A stretch of DNA of 64,000 nucleotides from Pseudonocardia humida (GCF_023898865.1 NZ_JAGSOV010000025.1:46321-110320), one strand, 5' to 3'. Positions 1 through 8,073 are shown, numbered from the stretch's first letter. The notes: generated from the letters alone by a model not told the origin. Program-made: numbers and translations.

Positions 1-1
1 G

Positions 2-289
2 GTGCGGATCGCCGTCCGGGTGCGGCCCGGCGCGGCCGCCGACCGGGTCGGCGGCCGCTGGGACGGCCCCCGCGGGCCCGCACTGCTCGTCGCGGTGCGG
101 GCCCGCGCGGTCGAGGGGGCGGCGAACGCGGCGGTGGTGGCCGCGCTCGCCGCCGCCTTCGCCCTGCCCCGCTCCGCGGTGGCGATCGCCGTCGGGGGGC
201 GGGGCCGCGACAAGCTCGTCCACCTCGACGGCGACCCGGAGGCCCTGGCCGCGCGGCTCACCGCGCTGCTGGCCACGAGCCACGGGTGA
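2..289 (+). CDS. DUF167 (YggU-type) family protein
   Basis: This small protein of about 95 residues matches the DUF167/YggU fold: an N-terminal strand with VRVRPGA, a middle AVEGAANAAVVAALAAAF helix region and a GGRGRDK motif followed by the LDG turn. These are the conserved blocks of the family, which is widespread and has no firm biochemical role. The GTG at position 2 is the first start visible, but the window edge lies directly upstream, so the true start and any ribosome binding site may be outside. It is followed by a short gap and then a convergent gene. Confidence 0.85.
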   Translation: MRIAVRVRPGAAADRVGGRWDGPRGPALLVAVRARAVEGAANAAVVAALAAAFALPRSAVAIAVGGRGRDKLVHLDGDPEALAARLTALLATSHG

Positions 290-352
290 CCGACGGGGCC
301 GGCTGCGGTCGTCCGCCGGCCGGCGCGCCCCCGGGCACGTCGGGGGTCCCCG

Positions 353-736
353 CTACCCCGCCCGACCGCGGGCCTCCAGCGCGGCCAGCCGGATCTCCAG
401 CCGGTCGACCTGGCCGCGCAGCATCGCGACCTGGGCCTCCAGGCTGATCTCCCGCTCGGCCCGGCGGCGGATCCGGGCCGAGCGCTCGGCCCGGTCGAGC
501 ACGGCCTCCAGCGGCACCAGCCGCTGCGGTCCGTGCGGTCCGTCGACCAGCCGGGAGCTGATCTCCCCGCCGCGGTACCACGACCGCAGCGCGGACCGGG
601 ACACGCCGGCCTGCCGCTCCGCCTCGGCGAGCGGCACCCAGGTGGTGCCGGTCGCCCTGGCCAGCAGGTCGAGCTCGGCGCGCCAGGCCTCGAGCCGGGC
701 CTCCCATTCGCCCTCCACGGCGGACCTCCCTGTCAC
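353..736 (-). CDS. MerR-like DNA-binding protein with C-terminal coiled coil
   Basis: A 127-residue protein with a helix-turn-helix segment around residues 35-60 (WVPLAEAERQAGVSRSALRSW) and a wing-like stretch (GGEISSRLVDGPHG), then a charged helix ending in a heptad-like coiled coil (AQVAMLRGQVDRLEIRLAALEA). This is the layout of short MerR-type regulators that dimerise through the C-terminal helix. No effector domain is present. It diverges from the Clp-N domain gene, and a strong palindrome lies between them, so autoregulation and control of the neighbour are likely. An alternative start is GTG at 718, which has a GGGAGG ribosome binding site six bases upstream. Confidence 0.7.
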   Translation of the reverse strand: MTGRSAVEGEWEARLEAWRAELDLLARATGTTWVPLAEAERQAGVSRSALRSWYRGGEISSRLVDGPHGPQRLVPLEAVLDRAERSARIRRRAEREISLEAQVAMLRGQVDRLEIRLAALEARGRAG

Positions 737-746
737 AGCACCCCTT

Positions 747-776
747 ACCCTATCAATAGCATGGTATTGACAGGGT
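747..776. promoter_or_regulatory. Operator-like inverted repeat between divergent genes
   Basis: Two 12-bp arms, ACCCTATCAATA and TATTGACAGGGT, are separated by GCATGG and are complementary at 11 of 12 positions. The AT-rich arms stand out in this GC-rich sequence. The left arm contains a minus-strand TAGGGT that could be the -10 of the MerR-like gene, and ATAGCAT within the repeat could serve the rightward gene. The geometry fits a site for the divergently encoded regulator; that link is inferred. Confidence 0.6.
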
Positions 777-791
777 CAGGAGCATAGAAGC

Positions 792-1742
792 ATGTTCGAA
801 CGGTTCACGGGCGAGGCCCGTCAGGTCGTCGTACTGGCCCAGGAGAAGGCTCGGGAGCTGAGCCACCACCACATCGGCACCGAGCACGTGCTGCTCGCGC
901 TCCTGGCCCAGGAGTCCTCGCCGGTCCGGCAAGGACTCCTGGGCCTGGGGCTGAGCCCGGACACCGCGCTCAAGTTCGTCCTGGAGAACGTCCCGCGGGG
1001 CGCCACCCCGCCGCCCGGGCACATCCCGTTCACCCCGCGGGCCAAGAAGGTCATGGAGCTGTCGCTGCGGGAGGCGCTCAACCGCCACGACGAGCACATC
1101 GGCCCCGAGCACCTGCTGCTCGGGCTGGTGGCCGAGGGCAGGGGCGTCGCCGGCCACATCCTGCTGAGCGACGGGCGCACGGCCGACCAGATCCGCCAGG
1201 CCGTCGCCCCGAGCCGGAGCGCCTCCGCCGCCTCGTCCCCGCCCCGCCACACCCCGGCCGCCGACGAGGTACTGGCCCGCGCCGAGGCGCTCGCCGTCGG
1301 AGCGCCGGTCGGCACCCAGCACCTGCTGGAGGCGCTGATGAGGACCTCGACCGGGGTGGCCGGCCAGGTGCTGGCCGACCTGGGGGTCACCGATGAGTCC
1401 CTCAGCACCCTGATCGACGACCTGGACGTCGCGGGCACCGGCGACAGCACCCCGGAACTGGCCGCCGCGGCGGCCATGACGCTCACCGTGGACGGCGGCA
1501 CCGCCGTCCTCACCACCACCGAGCCGGACGCGGTCGCCCGGATCGCCGCCCTGGTCGAGCAGGCCGGCGGCCCCCTCACCGGAGAGGGCCCGCTGGCCGG
1601 CCCGTTCATCGGGCTGCACCAGGCACTGGAGACCGTGTCCGGCGCGCTCGAGGCGGTGCTCAACGCGCCGGAGCCGGCCGCCGACGAGCCGCCGCCCACC
1701 CCGAGCCTGCGCGACCGGCTGCGCCGGCGGCGGACGGGCTAG
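792..1742 (+). CDS. Clp N-terminal domain protein without ATPase domains
   Basis: The 316-residue protein starts like the ClpC/ClpA N-domain (MFERFTGEARQVVVLAQEKA, then HIGTEHVLLALL). It carries two classic Clp-N repeats at about residues 2-66 and 78-142, and a third, more divergent one around 155-205 (VGTQHLLEALM). The AAA+ modules, Walker motifs and ClpP loop are absent. Such stand-alone Clp-N proteins may be adaptor or substrate-binding proteins, or modulators of ClpC; the exact role is unknown. ATG follows AGGAG by nine bases. The stop codon TAG abuts the MITE-like element. The divergent MerR-like gene probably controls it. Confidence 0.85.
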   Translation: MFERFTGEARQVVVLAQEKARELSHHHIGTEHVLLALLAQESSPVRQGLLGLGLSPDTALKFVLENVPRGATPPPGHIPFTPRAKKVMELSLREALNRHDEHIGPEHLLLGLVAEGRGVAGHILLSDGRTADQIRQAVAPSRSASAASSPPRHTPAADEVLARAEALAVGAPVGTQHLLEALMRTSTGVAGQVLADLGVTDESLSTLIDDLDVAGTGDSTPELAAAAAMTLTVDGGTAVLTTTEPDAVARIAALVEQAGGPLTGEGPLAGPFIGLHQALETVSGALEAVLNAPEPAADEPPPTPSLRDRLRRRRTG

Positions 1743-1904
1743 TGGCCCGTCCAGCAAGGTTGGTGGGGATATCGGTGGATCCAGGTGTTCGCTGGCAAGG
1801 CGCCGGTCGGCCCTCGTACCTGGCTGTACTCGGGTCGGCCGGCAACGCAGCCAGCGGGCACCTGGGCCGCCGAGATACCCGGCGAACCTTGCTGGACGGG
1901 CCAC
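1742..1904. mobile_element. MITE-like self-complementary element
   Basis: The two ends are perfect 20-bp inverted repeats (GTGGCCCGTCCAGCAAGGTT at the left, its complement at 1885-1904). Imperfect pairing continues inwards for about 55 bp on each side (shared blocks AGGTG and CGCTGGC), and the centre is again partly palindromic around GTACCTGGCTGTAC. The element has no coding capacity and could fold into one long hairpin. GCTAG occurs at both borders and may be a target duplication, though the register is not exact. No second copy was seen in the window. Confidence 0.6.
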
Positions 1905-1951
1905 AAGCTAGGCGCGTGCGCCTCAGCGGCGATCGGTGGAAGGGTGACGGC

Positions 1952-2713
1952 GTGGGGGACGCGGCGGAGACCTGGGCGCGGCTGCAGCGCGGGCGGGGCA
2001 TCCCGCCGGAGATCCTGGCCGGGGCGCGGGCGAACCCGTGGCACCACGACCCGGCGCACTTCCAGCCGCCCGACGTGCCTGCCGACACCCCCTCCCGGCG
2101 GGCCGCGCTCGACCTGCTCGGGACGGGCGGCAGCGTGCTCGACGTCGGCTGCGGGGGCGGCGACGCCGCGCTCGCGCTGGCCGGGGTGGCGACCGAGGTG
2201 GTGGGCGTCGACCAGCAGGCCGACATGCTCGCGGTCTTCGCGACCGCGGCGGCGGCCAGGGGGTTGGCCTTCCGGACGGTCGGGGGCCGCTGGCCCGACG
2301 TGGCGGCGGAGGCCGGGACGGCCGACGTCGTGGTGTCGCACCACGTGCTGCACAACGTCGTCGACCTGCCGCCGTTCCTGCTGGCCATGGGGGCCGCCGC
2401 GCGGCGCGGGGTCGTCGTGGAGATGCTCGACCGGCACCCGATGGCCTGGCTCGACCCGCTCTGGGAGCGGTTCCACGGCCTGCGCCGACCCCGGCCCGCC
2501 ACCACCGACGACGCCCTCGCCGTGCTGGCCGAGCTGGGCGTCTCGCCCACCGTCGAGCGCTGGGAGCGCACCGCCCCGCCCCGGCAGGACACCGCCGTGG
2601 TCACCCAGCGGCTGTGCCTGCCGCCGGAGCGGGAGCCCGAGGTCGACGCCGCGCTCGACGAGCTCGTTCGGCCCCGGGTGGCGGCCACCCTGAGCTGGCT
2701 CAGCCCCCGTTGA
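1952..2713 (+). CDS. Class I SAM-dependent methyltransferase
   Basis: The 253-residue protein carries the glycine-rich SAM-binding motif I VLDVGCGGGDAALAL at residues 62-76, followed by an acidic end of strand 2 (VVGVDQQADML) and a motif near ADVVVSHHVLHNVVDL typical of strand 4. It is a Methyltransf_11/25-type enzyme; the substrate cannot be told. The GTG at 1952 is chosen because GGAAGG lies eight bases upstream; an open frame runs back into the MITE-like element but shows no family similarity there. It is convergent with the DUF4097 gene and their ends overlap by 14 bp. Confidence 0.8.
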   Translation: MGDAAETWARLQRGRGIPPEILAGARANPWHHDPAHFQPPDVPADTPSRRAALDLLGTGGSVLDVGCGGGDAALALAGVATEVVGVDQQADMLAVFATAAAARGLAFRTVGGRWPDVAAEAGTADVVVSHHVLHNVVDLPPFLLAMGAAARRGVVVEMLDRHPMAWLDPLWERFHGLRRPRPATTDDALAVLAELGVSPTVERWERTAPPRQDTAVVTQRLCLPPEREPEVDAALDELVRPRVAATLSWLSPR

Positions 2714-3593
2714 CCAGCACCGGCTCCGGCGGCACCGGCGGGTCTGGCGGCCGCGGCGGCACCGGGGCGGGCCCGTCGCCGCGGGGGTCGGGCAGGACCA
2801 GCGGCCCGGGGAAGGGGTAGGACGTGCGGACCAGGACGTCGCCGCCACCGCTGGTCGCGGTGATCGCGTGCGCCGACGAGGCATCGGTGCGCACGCCGAT
2901 CCGGGTCTCGCCGTCGATGGCCCAGGAGTCCACCCGGTAGCGCTCGGCGCCGGGGACCCCGACGACGACGTCGCCGCGCTCGGACCACAGCCGCACGTCG
3001 CTCGGGGCGGTGTCCATGTCCAGGAAGATGTTGCCGTCGGTCCGCTCGACCACCACCGCGTCGCTGTCGATCTGCACGGCGTTCACGTCGCCGGAATCGC
3101 CCCGCACGGTCAGCGGACCGCTCAGGTCCGACAGGAACGTGTCGCCGGAGCGCGCGGTCAGCGCGAGCGCACCGCTCAGCCCGTGCGCGGCCACGTCGCC
3201 GGAGCCGACCTCGACCCGCACGGCGAAGTCGCGCGGCACCTCGATCTCGTAGTCGACCCGGCACTCGATCGCCAGCAGGTCCTCGCAGCGCGCGGACAGC
3301 AGCACGCCGGCCGCGGTCGACTCGGCGGTCAGCGCGGGCGGCTCCAGGCCGTGCTCGGCGTAGGTGCGCACGTGGACGAGGTCGTCGGGGCTCGCCACCA
3401 GCTCGACGTCGCCGACGCCGTTGCGCACGGTCAGCATCGCGACGTCGGAGGCCAGCGAGGTGGTCTGCTCGGTCGTCGACCGGTACCCCTGGGCGATCAG
3501 GCTGACCGCCCCCGGCACGACCGCCAGCAGCACGAACACCACCGCGAGCAGCACCAGCGCGCGGCGCGGACGGGTGGGCGCGGGGGCGGTCAC
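2700..3593 (-). CDS. Membrane-anchored DUF4097 family protein
   Basis: A 297-residue protein with one N-terminal transmembrane segment (about residues 10-33, ALVLLAVVFVLLAVVPGAVSL) followed by repeated beta-strand units such as VRVEVGSGDVAAHGLSGALAL and LTVRGDSGDVNAVQI. These are characteristic of the DUF4097 beta-helix, also found in LiaG of the Firmicute Lia system. The C-terminus is proline-rich. The GTG start overlaps the stop of the response regulator (GTGA at 3590-3593), so it is the third gene of a kinase-regulator-DUF4097 operon and probably part of an envelope-stress module; that function is inferred. Confidence 0.75.
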   Translation of the reverse strand: MTAPAPTRPRRALVLLAVVFVLLAVVPGAVSLIAQGYRSTTEQTTSLASDVAMLTVRNGVGDVELVASPDDLVHVRTYAEHGLEPPALTAESTAAGVLLSARCEDLLAIECRVDYEIEVPRDFAVRVEVGSGDVAAHGLSGALALTARSGDTFLSDLSGPLTVRGDSGDVNAVQIDSDAVVVERTDGNIFLDMDTAPSDVRLWSERGDVVVGVPGAERYRVDSWAIDGETRIGVRTDASSAHAITATSGGGDVLVRTSYPFPGPLVLPDPRGDGPAPVPPRPPDPPVPPEPVLVNGG

Positions 3594-4264
3594 GACGCGC
3601 TCGCGAGGTAGGCGAGCACGGCCAGCACCCGGCGGTGGTCGGTGGCCGCCACGGGCAGCGCGAACTTGCCGAAGATGGCGCTGACGTGCTTCTCCACGGC
3701 GCCCTCCCCGACCCTCAGCGCCTCGGCGATCCCGCTGTTGGAGCGGCCCTCGGCCATCAGCGCCAGCACCTCCCGCTCGCGCGGGGTGAGCCCGGCCAGC
3801 GGCTGCGGGCGGCGCGCGCGGGCGAACAGCTGGGACACCACCTCCGGGTCGAGCGCGGTGCCGCCGCCGATCACCCGGCGCAGCGCCTCGACGAAGCTGC
3901 CGACGTCGACGACCCGGTCCTTGAGCAGGTAGCCGACGCCGCGGGTGTCGCCGGCGAGCAGCTCGGTGGCGTAGCGCTCCTCGACGTACTGCGACAGCAC
4001 CAGCACCGCCACCTCCGGCCACCGGGCCCGGATGACCAGGGCGGCGCGCAGGCCCTCGTCGGTGTGCGTCGGCGGCATGCGCACGTCGGCGACCACCACG
4101 TCGGGGCGTTCCGCGTCGAGCGCGCGCAGCAGCTCGTCGCCGTCACCGACGGCCGCGGCGACCTCGAAGCCGGTCTCGGCCAGCAGCCGGCACAGGCCCT
4201 CGCGCAGCAGGACCGAGTCCTCGGCGACCACGACCCTCGGCGGGCTCGTCGGAGGCGCGTTCAC
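3590..4264 (-). CDS. NarL/FixJ-family response regulator
   Basis: A 224-residue regulator: the receiver domain spans about 10-130, with acidic pocket residues E15 and D16 and a phospho-acceptor D60 in VVVADVRMP. A LuxR-type helix-turn-helix follows at about 155-215 (LTPREREVLALMAEGRSNSGIAEAL). The partner is the kinase encoded just upstream. The start is GTG at 4264, which ends a 74-bp interspersed repeat lying between the kinase stop and this gene; the peptide encoded in the repeat stops in an overlap (GTGA) with this GTG. Target genes likely include the DUF4097 gene. Confidence 0.9.
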   Translation of the reverse strand: MNAPPTSPPRVVVAEDSVLLREGLCRLLAETGFEVAAAVGDGDELLRALDAERPDVVVADVRMPPTHTDEGLRAALVIRARWPEVAVLVLSQYVEERYATELLAGDTRGVGYLLKDRVVDVGSFVEALRRVIGGGTALDPEVVSQLFARARRPQPLAGLTPREREVLALMAEGRSNSGIAEALRVGEGAVEKHVSAIFGKFALPVAATDHRRVLAVLAYLASAS

Positions 4265-4338
4265 CGCACGGCCTCGCAGGACTCGGCCGGCGCTCCACGG
4301 AGGCGCTGTGTCGATGATTCGCTCGCAAGCTCGCTCAT
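4261..4338 (-). repeat. MIRU-like intercistronic repeat, copy A (kinase-regulator junction)
   Basis: Read on the minus strand, this copy begins ATGAGCGAGCTTGCGAGCG and ends where the regulator starts. Its ATG overlaps the kinase stop (ATGA at 4335-4338). An open frame of 25 codons ([13 protein letters not shown]...) ends in TGA overlapping the regulator GTG. From ATG to the next start is exactly 74 bp, as in copies B and C. Confidence 0.85.
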
Positions 4339-5684
4339 CGCACGTCGCAGGGCAGCTCGACGGTGAGCACGGTCGGCCCGCCGACCGGCGAGTCCACGCT
4401 CAGCTGACCGTCCACGGCGGAGACGCGGTCGGTCAGCCCGCGCAGGCCGGTGCCGCGGTCGGGGTCGGCGCCGCCCCGGCCGTCGTCGGTGACGGTGACC
4501 CAGACCGGCCCGTCGTCCTCGCGGCGCACCCGCACGACCGCGGAGGCGGCGCCGGAATGCCGGGCGACGTTGGTGAGGGCCTCGGCGACCACGAAGTAGC
4601 CGATGGCCTCCACGGTGGCCGGCGGGCGCCGCTCGATCTCCACGGTCAGCTCGACCGGCACCGGGCAGCGCACGGCGATCGCGGACAGCGCGGCGTCGAG
4701 CCCACGGTCGGCCAGCACCGGGGGGTGCAGCCCGCGGATGAGCAGGCGCAGGTCGGTGACCGCGTCCTTGGCCTGCTGGTGGGCGTCGTCGAGCAGCTCG
4801 CCGATGGAGCCGGGGTCGGCGGCGTAGCGGGCCTTGGCCCGGCCCAGCGTCATGCCCAGCGCGACGAGCTGCTGCTGGGTGCCGTCGTGCAGGTCGCGCT
4901 CGATGCGCCTGCGCTCGGTCTCCCCGGCGTCGACGACGCGGGCCCGGCTGCGCTCCAGCTCGTGCACGCGCCGCGCCAGCACCTCCGGCGGCGGGCCGAG
5001 CAGCGCGCGGGCCACCGACACGTCCAGCGCCACCAACCCGCGCACCAGCATCGGGGCCGCCAGCACCAGCAGCAGCCCGGCCGCGCCCAGCAGCATCTGC
5101 CCGGTCGGGGTGTCCGACAGCGGCAGCCCGAGCACGTGCCGGTCGACCGAGCCGTCGGCCATCGCGGGCGGGAACAGGATGGCGATCGCCACCGAACCCA
5201 GCAGCGCCAGCGCCCCGGCCAGCGTCGCCCACACCAGCCCGGCGGTCACCAGCCCCAGCGGCATGGCGACCAGCTGGTGCAGGGCGCGCCTGCGCACGCC
5301 GCCGTCGCGCCACAGCGCCCCGGCGTAGCGCAGCGGGTTGACCTCGGCGGGCGGCATCGGCACCGGGGCGATCCGCACGTCGAGCAGCAGCCGGTAGCGG
5401 GCCCGCTCGATCCCGGCCATCATCCGCGACAGCCAGGCGGTCACGATCCACACCGGGACGCCCACCAGCGCCAGCGGCAGCAGCACGACGGTCATCGCCA
5501 GCCCGGTGACCAGTACCGTGGTGTACGCCGTGCCCAGCAGGGCGTCGAGCAGCAGGTGCGCGGCGCCGAGCCAGGTGCTGGGGGCGACGAGCGCGCGGAT
5601 CGGGTCGGGCCGCGCCCGCTCCGCCGCGCCGACCTCCCTGTCGCGGGCCGTGTCCGGCGGTGCGCCGACCGTCATGGGGACCAT
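4335..5684 (-). CDS. Sensor histidine kinase (HisKA_3 type)
   Basis: A 449-residue membrane kinase. Hydrophobic segments at about 40-90, 140-172 and 195-222 form a four-helix type sensor region with little extracellular loop. The dimerisation/phospho-acceptor block ETERRRIERDLHDGTQQQ places the histidine near residue 266, and the HATPase region (AEALTNVARHSGA, then DDGRGGADPDRGTGLRGL) ends the protein. This is the DesK/LiaS/NarX-like class that pairs with NarL-type regulators, as here. ATG at 5684 lies seven bases after a minus-strand TAGCCT box; ATG at 5675 is the alternative. It heads the kinase-regulator-DUF4097 operon. Confidence 0.9.
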   Translation of the reverse strand: MVPMTVGAPPDTARDREVGAAERARPDPIRALVAPSTWLGAAHLLLDALLGTAYTTVLVTGLAMTVVLLPLALVGVPVWIVTAWLSRMMAGIERARYRLLLDVRIAPVPMPPAEVNPLRYAGALWRDGGVRRRALHQLVAMPLGLVTAGLVWATLAGALALLGSVAIAILFPPAMADGSVDRHVLGLPLSDTPTGQMLLGAAGLLLVLAAPMLVRGLVALDVSVARALLGPPPEVLARRVHELERSRARVVDAGETERRRIERDLHDGTQQQLVALGMTLGRAKARYAADPGSIGELLDDAHQQAKDAVTDLRLLIRGLHPPVLADRGLDAALSAIAVRCPVPVELTVEIERRPPATVEAIGYFVVAEALTNVARHSGAASAVVRVRREDDGPVWVTVTDDGRGGADPDRGTGLRGLTDRVSAVDGQLSVDSPVGGPTVLTVELPCDVR

Positions 5685-5691
5685 GCCGGTC

Positions 5692-5697
5692 AGGCTA
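5692..5697 (-). promoter_or_regulatory. Putative -10 box of the histidine kinase gene (leaderless)
   Basis: TAGCCT on the minus strand lies seven bases before the ATG at 5684, so transcription would begin at or next to the start codon. No ribosome binding site is visible. Confidence 0.45.
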
Positions 5698-5780
5698 GGG
5701 AGCCGGACCGCTCCGGCACCATCCTGCGGGTCCCCGGGCTGTGGTGGGGGTAGCCGTAGGGTCCTGCAGCGGGGGGTGGC

Positions 5781-7295
5781 ATGCCGAGCCTTGAGATCCT
5801 GCTGGGCGCGGGGGCGGGCATCGTGCTGCTCGGAGTGCTCGCCGTGCGGGTGTCGGTGCGGCTCGGCCTGCCGTCGCTGCTGATCTACCTGGGCATGGGG
5901 GTCCTGCTCGGGGAGTCGGTGCTGGGCATCCCGTTCTCCGACGCCGCGCTCACCGAGGCGCTCGGGCTGGCCGCGCTGGTGCTGATCCTGATCGAGGGCG
6001 GCATCACCACCAGCTGGCCCGCGGTACGCCCGTCGCTGGGCCTCGGGATCGCGCTGGCGACGGTGTCGGTCGCGGTCAGCATCGGCGTCGTCGGGGTGTC
6101 GCTGCACCTGCTGCTCGGGCTGGAGTGGCGCACGGCGTTCCTGTGGGCCGCGGTGCTCTCGTCCACCGATGCGGCCGCCGTGTTCAGCGTGCTGCGCGGC
6201 GTCGGGGTGATGCGCAGGCTGGCCGGCGCACTGGAGCTGGAGTCCGGGCTCAACGACGCCCCGGTGGTGCTGGCGGTCGTCCTGCTCGCCTCCAGCGAGG
6301 AGCTGACCTGGCAGACGCCCCTGCTGGTGGTCTACGAGCTGGTCGTGGGGGCCCTACTGGGCTGGCTGTTCGGTCGCGGCGGGGCGAGGGCGCTGCGCCG
6401 GGCGGCGCTGCCCTCGACCGGGCTCTACCCGCTGGCGACGGTGGCGGTGTGCGTGCTGGCCTACTCCACCGGGCAGCTGGCGCACGCGTCCGGGCTGCTG
6501 GCGACCTACGTGGCCGCGCTCGTGCTGGGCAACTCCGACCTGCCGCACCGCGGCGACGTCCGCTCCTTCGCGGAGGGCACCGGCTGGCTGGCCCAGATCG
6601 GGCTGTTCGTGCTGCTGGGGCTCTACGCCTCGCCTGCCCGGCTGCCCGAGGCGGTGGTCCCGGCGCTGGTGGCCGGGGTGGTGCTGGTGGTGGCGGGGCG
6701 GCCGCTGTCGGTGCTGGCCGCGGCGCTGCCGTTCCGCGTGCCCTGGCGCGAGCAGGCGTTCCTGTCCTGGTCGGGGCTGCGGGGCGCGGTGCCGATCGTG
6801 CTCGCGCTGATCGCGCTGACCGAGGGCGCGCCGAGTGCCACCGAGCTGGTCGACGTGGTGTTCGTGCTGGTCGTGGTGCTCACGATCGTGCAGGGCACCA
6901 CGCTGCCGGTGGTGGCCCGCACGCTCGGGGTGGCCAGCCCGGCCGAGCCGACGGAGATCGAGGTCGACGCCGCCCCGCTCGACGAGCTGGGCGCCGACCT
7001 GCTGCAGGTGCGGGTGCCGGTCGGCTCGAAGCTGCGCGGGGTCTACATCGGCGAGCTGCGGCTGCCCCGCGGGGCCACGGTCAGCCTCGTCGTGCGCGAC
7101 GGCGAGGGCTTCACCCCGTCCCGCGACACCCGCCTGCGCGAGCTCGACCAGCTGCTGGTCGTGGCCACGGCGGGGGCGCGGCCGGCGACCGAGCAGCGCA
7201 TCCGGGCGGTCGACGAGCACGGCCGCCTGGCCCGCTGGCGCGCCGCGAGCCCGGACGACGGCCCCCGCCGCCCGCGCGGTCCCGGGCCGCGCTGA
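5781..7295 (+). CDS. CPA1/CPA2-type cation/proton antiporter with RCK_C domain
   Basis: A 504-residue protein. Residues 1-385 are a run of about twelve hydrophobic helices with Na+/H+ exchanger features (LGMGVLLGESVLG, the STDAAAVFSVL and LESGLNDAPVVL motifs with conserved acidic residues). Residues about 397-462 form a TrkA-C/RCK_C regulatory domain (LLQVRVPVGSKLRG...). This is the K+/H+ antiporter (CvrA/NhaP2-like) layout, and the likely role is potassium or sodium efflux coupled to proton entry at the plasma membrane. The ATG is preceded by GGGGGGTGG. It is divergent from the histidine kinase gene. Confidence 0.88.
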   Translation: MPSLEILLGAGAGIVLLGVLAVRVSVRLGLPSLLIYLGMGVLLGESVLGIPFSDAALTEALGLAALVLILIEGGITTSWPAVRPSLGLGIALATVSVAVSIGVVGVSLHLLLGLEWRTAFLWAAVLSSTDAAAVFSVLRGVGVMRRLAGALELESGLNDAPVVLAVVLLASSEELTWQTPLLVVYELVVGALLGWLFGRGGARALRRAALPSTGLYPLATVAVCVLAYSTGQLAHASGLLATYVAALVLGNSDLPHRGDVRSFAEGTGWLAQIGLFVLLGLYASPARLPEAVVPALVAGVVLVVAGRPLSVLAAALPFRVPWREQAFLSWSGLRGAVPIVLALIALTEGAPSATELVDVVFVLVVVLTIVQGTTLPVVARTLGVASPAEPTEIEVDAAPLDELGADLLQVRVPVGSKLRGVYIGELRLPRGATVSLVVRDGEGFTPSRDTRLRELDQLLVVATAGARPATEQRIRAVDEHGRLARWRAASPDDGPRRPRGPGPR

Positions 7296-7341
7296 CCCCC
7301 GGCCGGCGGGGGGCCTCCTCCGGGTGGGGGATGATGGTCGG

Positions 7342-8073
7342 GTGAGTCCCCCCAGCACCGCAGCCGGCCCGAAGATCCGGTTGCTCTCCCTGATCGCCGC
7401 GGCGGTGCTGGCCGTCGACGTCGTGACCAAGGTCCTGGCGGTCGCCGAGCTGGAGGGCCGCGAGCCGGTCGAGCTGTTCGGCGGGCTGGTCCACCTCGTC
7501 CTGGTGCGCAACCCGGGCGCGGCCTGGTCGCTGGCCACCGGCTACACCTGGGTGCTCAGCCTGATCGCGATCACCGTGGTCATCGTGCTGATCCGGGTGG
7601 CCAGGCGGCTGCGCTCCACCGGCTGGGCCATCGCGCTGGGCCTGGTGCTGGGCGGCGCGCTGGGCAACCTCGTCGACCGCATCTTCCGCTCGCCGGGCCC
7701 GCTGCGCGGGCACGTCGTCGACATGGTCTCGCTGCTGCGCCCGGACGGCACCTTCTTCCCGGTGTTCAACGCGGCCGACTCGGCGGTCTGCTGCGGCGGC
7801 GTGCTGCTGGTCCTGCTCGCGCTGACCGGCCGCGAGCTGGACGGCACCCGCAGCCCCACGCGCCGCTCGCGGGACGGCGGCGGTGACGGCGCCGACAGCG
7901 CCGACAGCGCCGACAGCGACGACGGCCCACCGGACGACACCCCGCGCACGGGCGACACCACACCCGCCCGCCACGCCGACGGCGGCCCGGAGCGGTCGAC
8001 CGCCGACACCTCCGGTTCCGACTCGAGCGGCTCCGGCGGCTCCGACAGCAGCAGCGGAGGCTCCGGTGACTGA
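7342..8073 (+). CDS. lspA: Lipoprotein signal peptidase (signal peptidase II)
   Basis: LspA cleaves the signal peptide of diacylated prolipoproteins in the membrane. Four hydrophobic helices are visible; the family blocks [21 protein letters not shown] and the catalytic aspartates D127 (HVVDMV) and D146 (FNAADSAV) are all present. The protein is longer than usual (243 residues against about 165) because of a C-terminal low-complexity tail rich in D, S, G and T. The tail contains three tandem copies of a 9-bp unit. The GTG start at 7342 overlaps nothing upstream; the end overlaps rluD by eight bases, so the pair is co-translated. Confidence 0.95.
   Translation: MSPPSTAAGPKIRLLSLIAAAVLAVDVVTKVLAVAELEGREPVELFGGLVHLVLVRNPGAAWSLATGYTWVLSLIAITVVIVLIRVARRLRSTGWAIALGLVLGGALGNLVDRIFRSPGPLRGHVVDMVSLLRPDGTFFPVFNAADSAVCCGGVLLVLLALTGRELDGTRSPTRRSRDGGGDGADSADSADSDDGPPDDTPRTGDTTPARHADGGPERSTADTSGSDSSGSGGSDSSSGGSGD
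7891..7917 (+). repeat. Tandem 9-bp repeat in the lspA tail
   Basis: GCCGACAGC is repeated three times head to tail, encoding ADS-ADS-ADS in the acidic tail. It is in frame, so copy-number change by slippage would lengthen or shorten the tail without a frameshift. Confidence 0.8.

Noticed and set aside
1742..1951. Extended N-terminus of the methyltransferase through the MITE-like element
   Set aside because: The frame is open by chance; GTG 1952 has a good ribosome binding site and begins near the family start.
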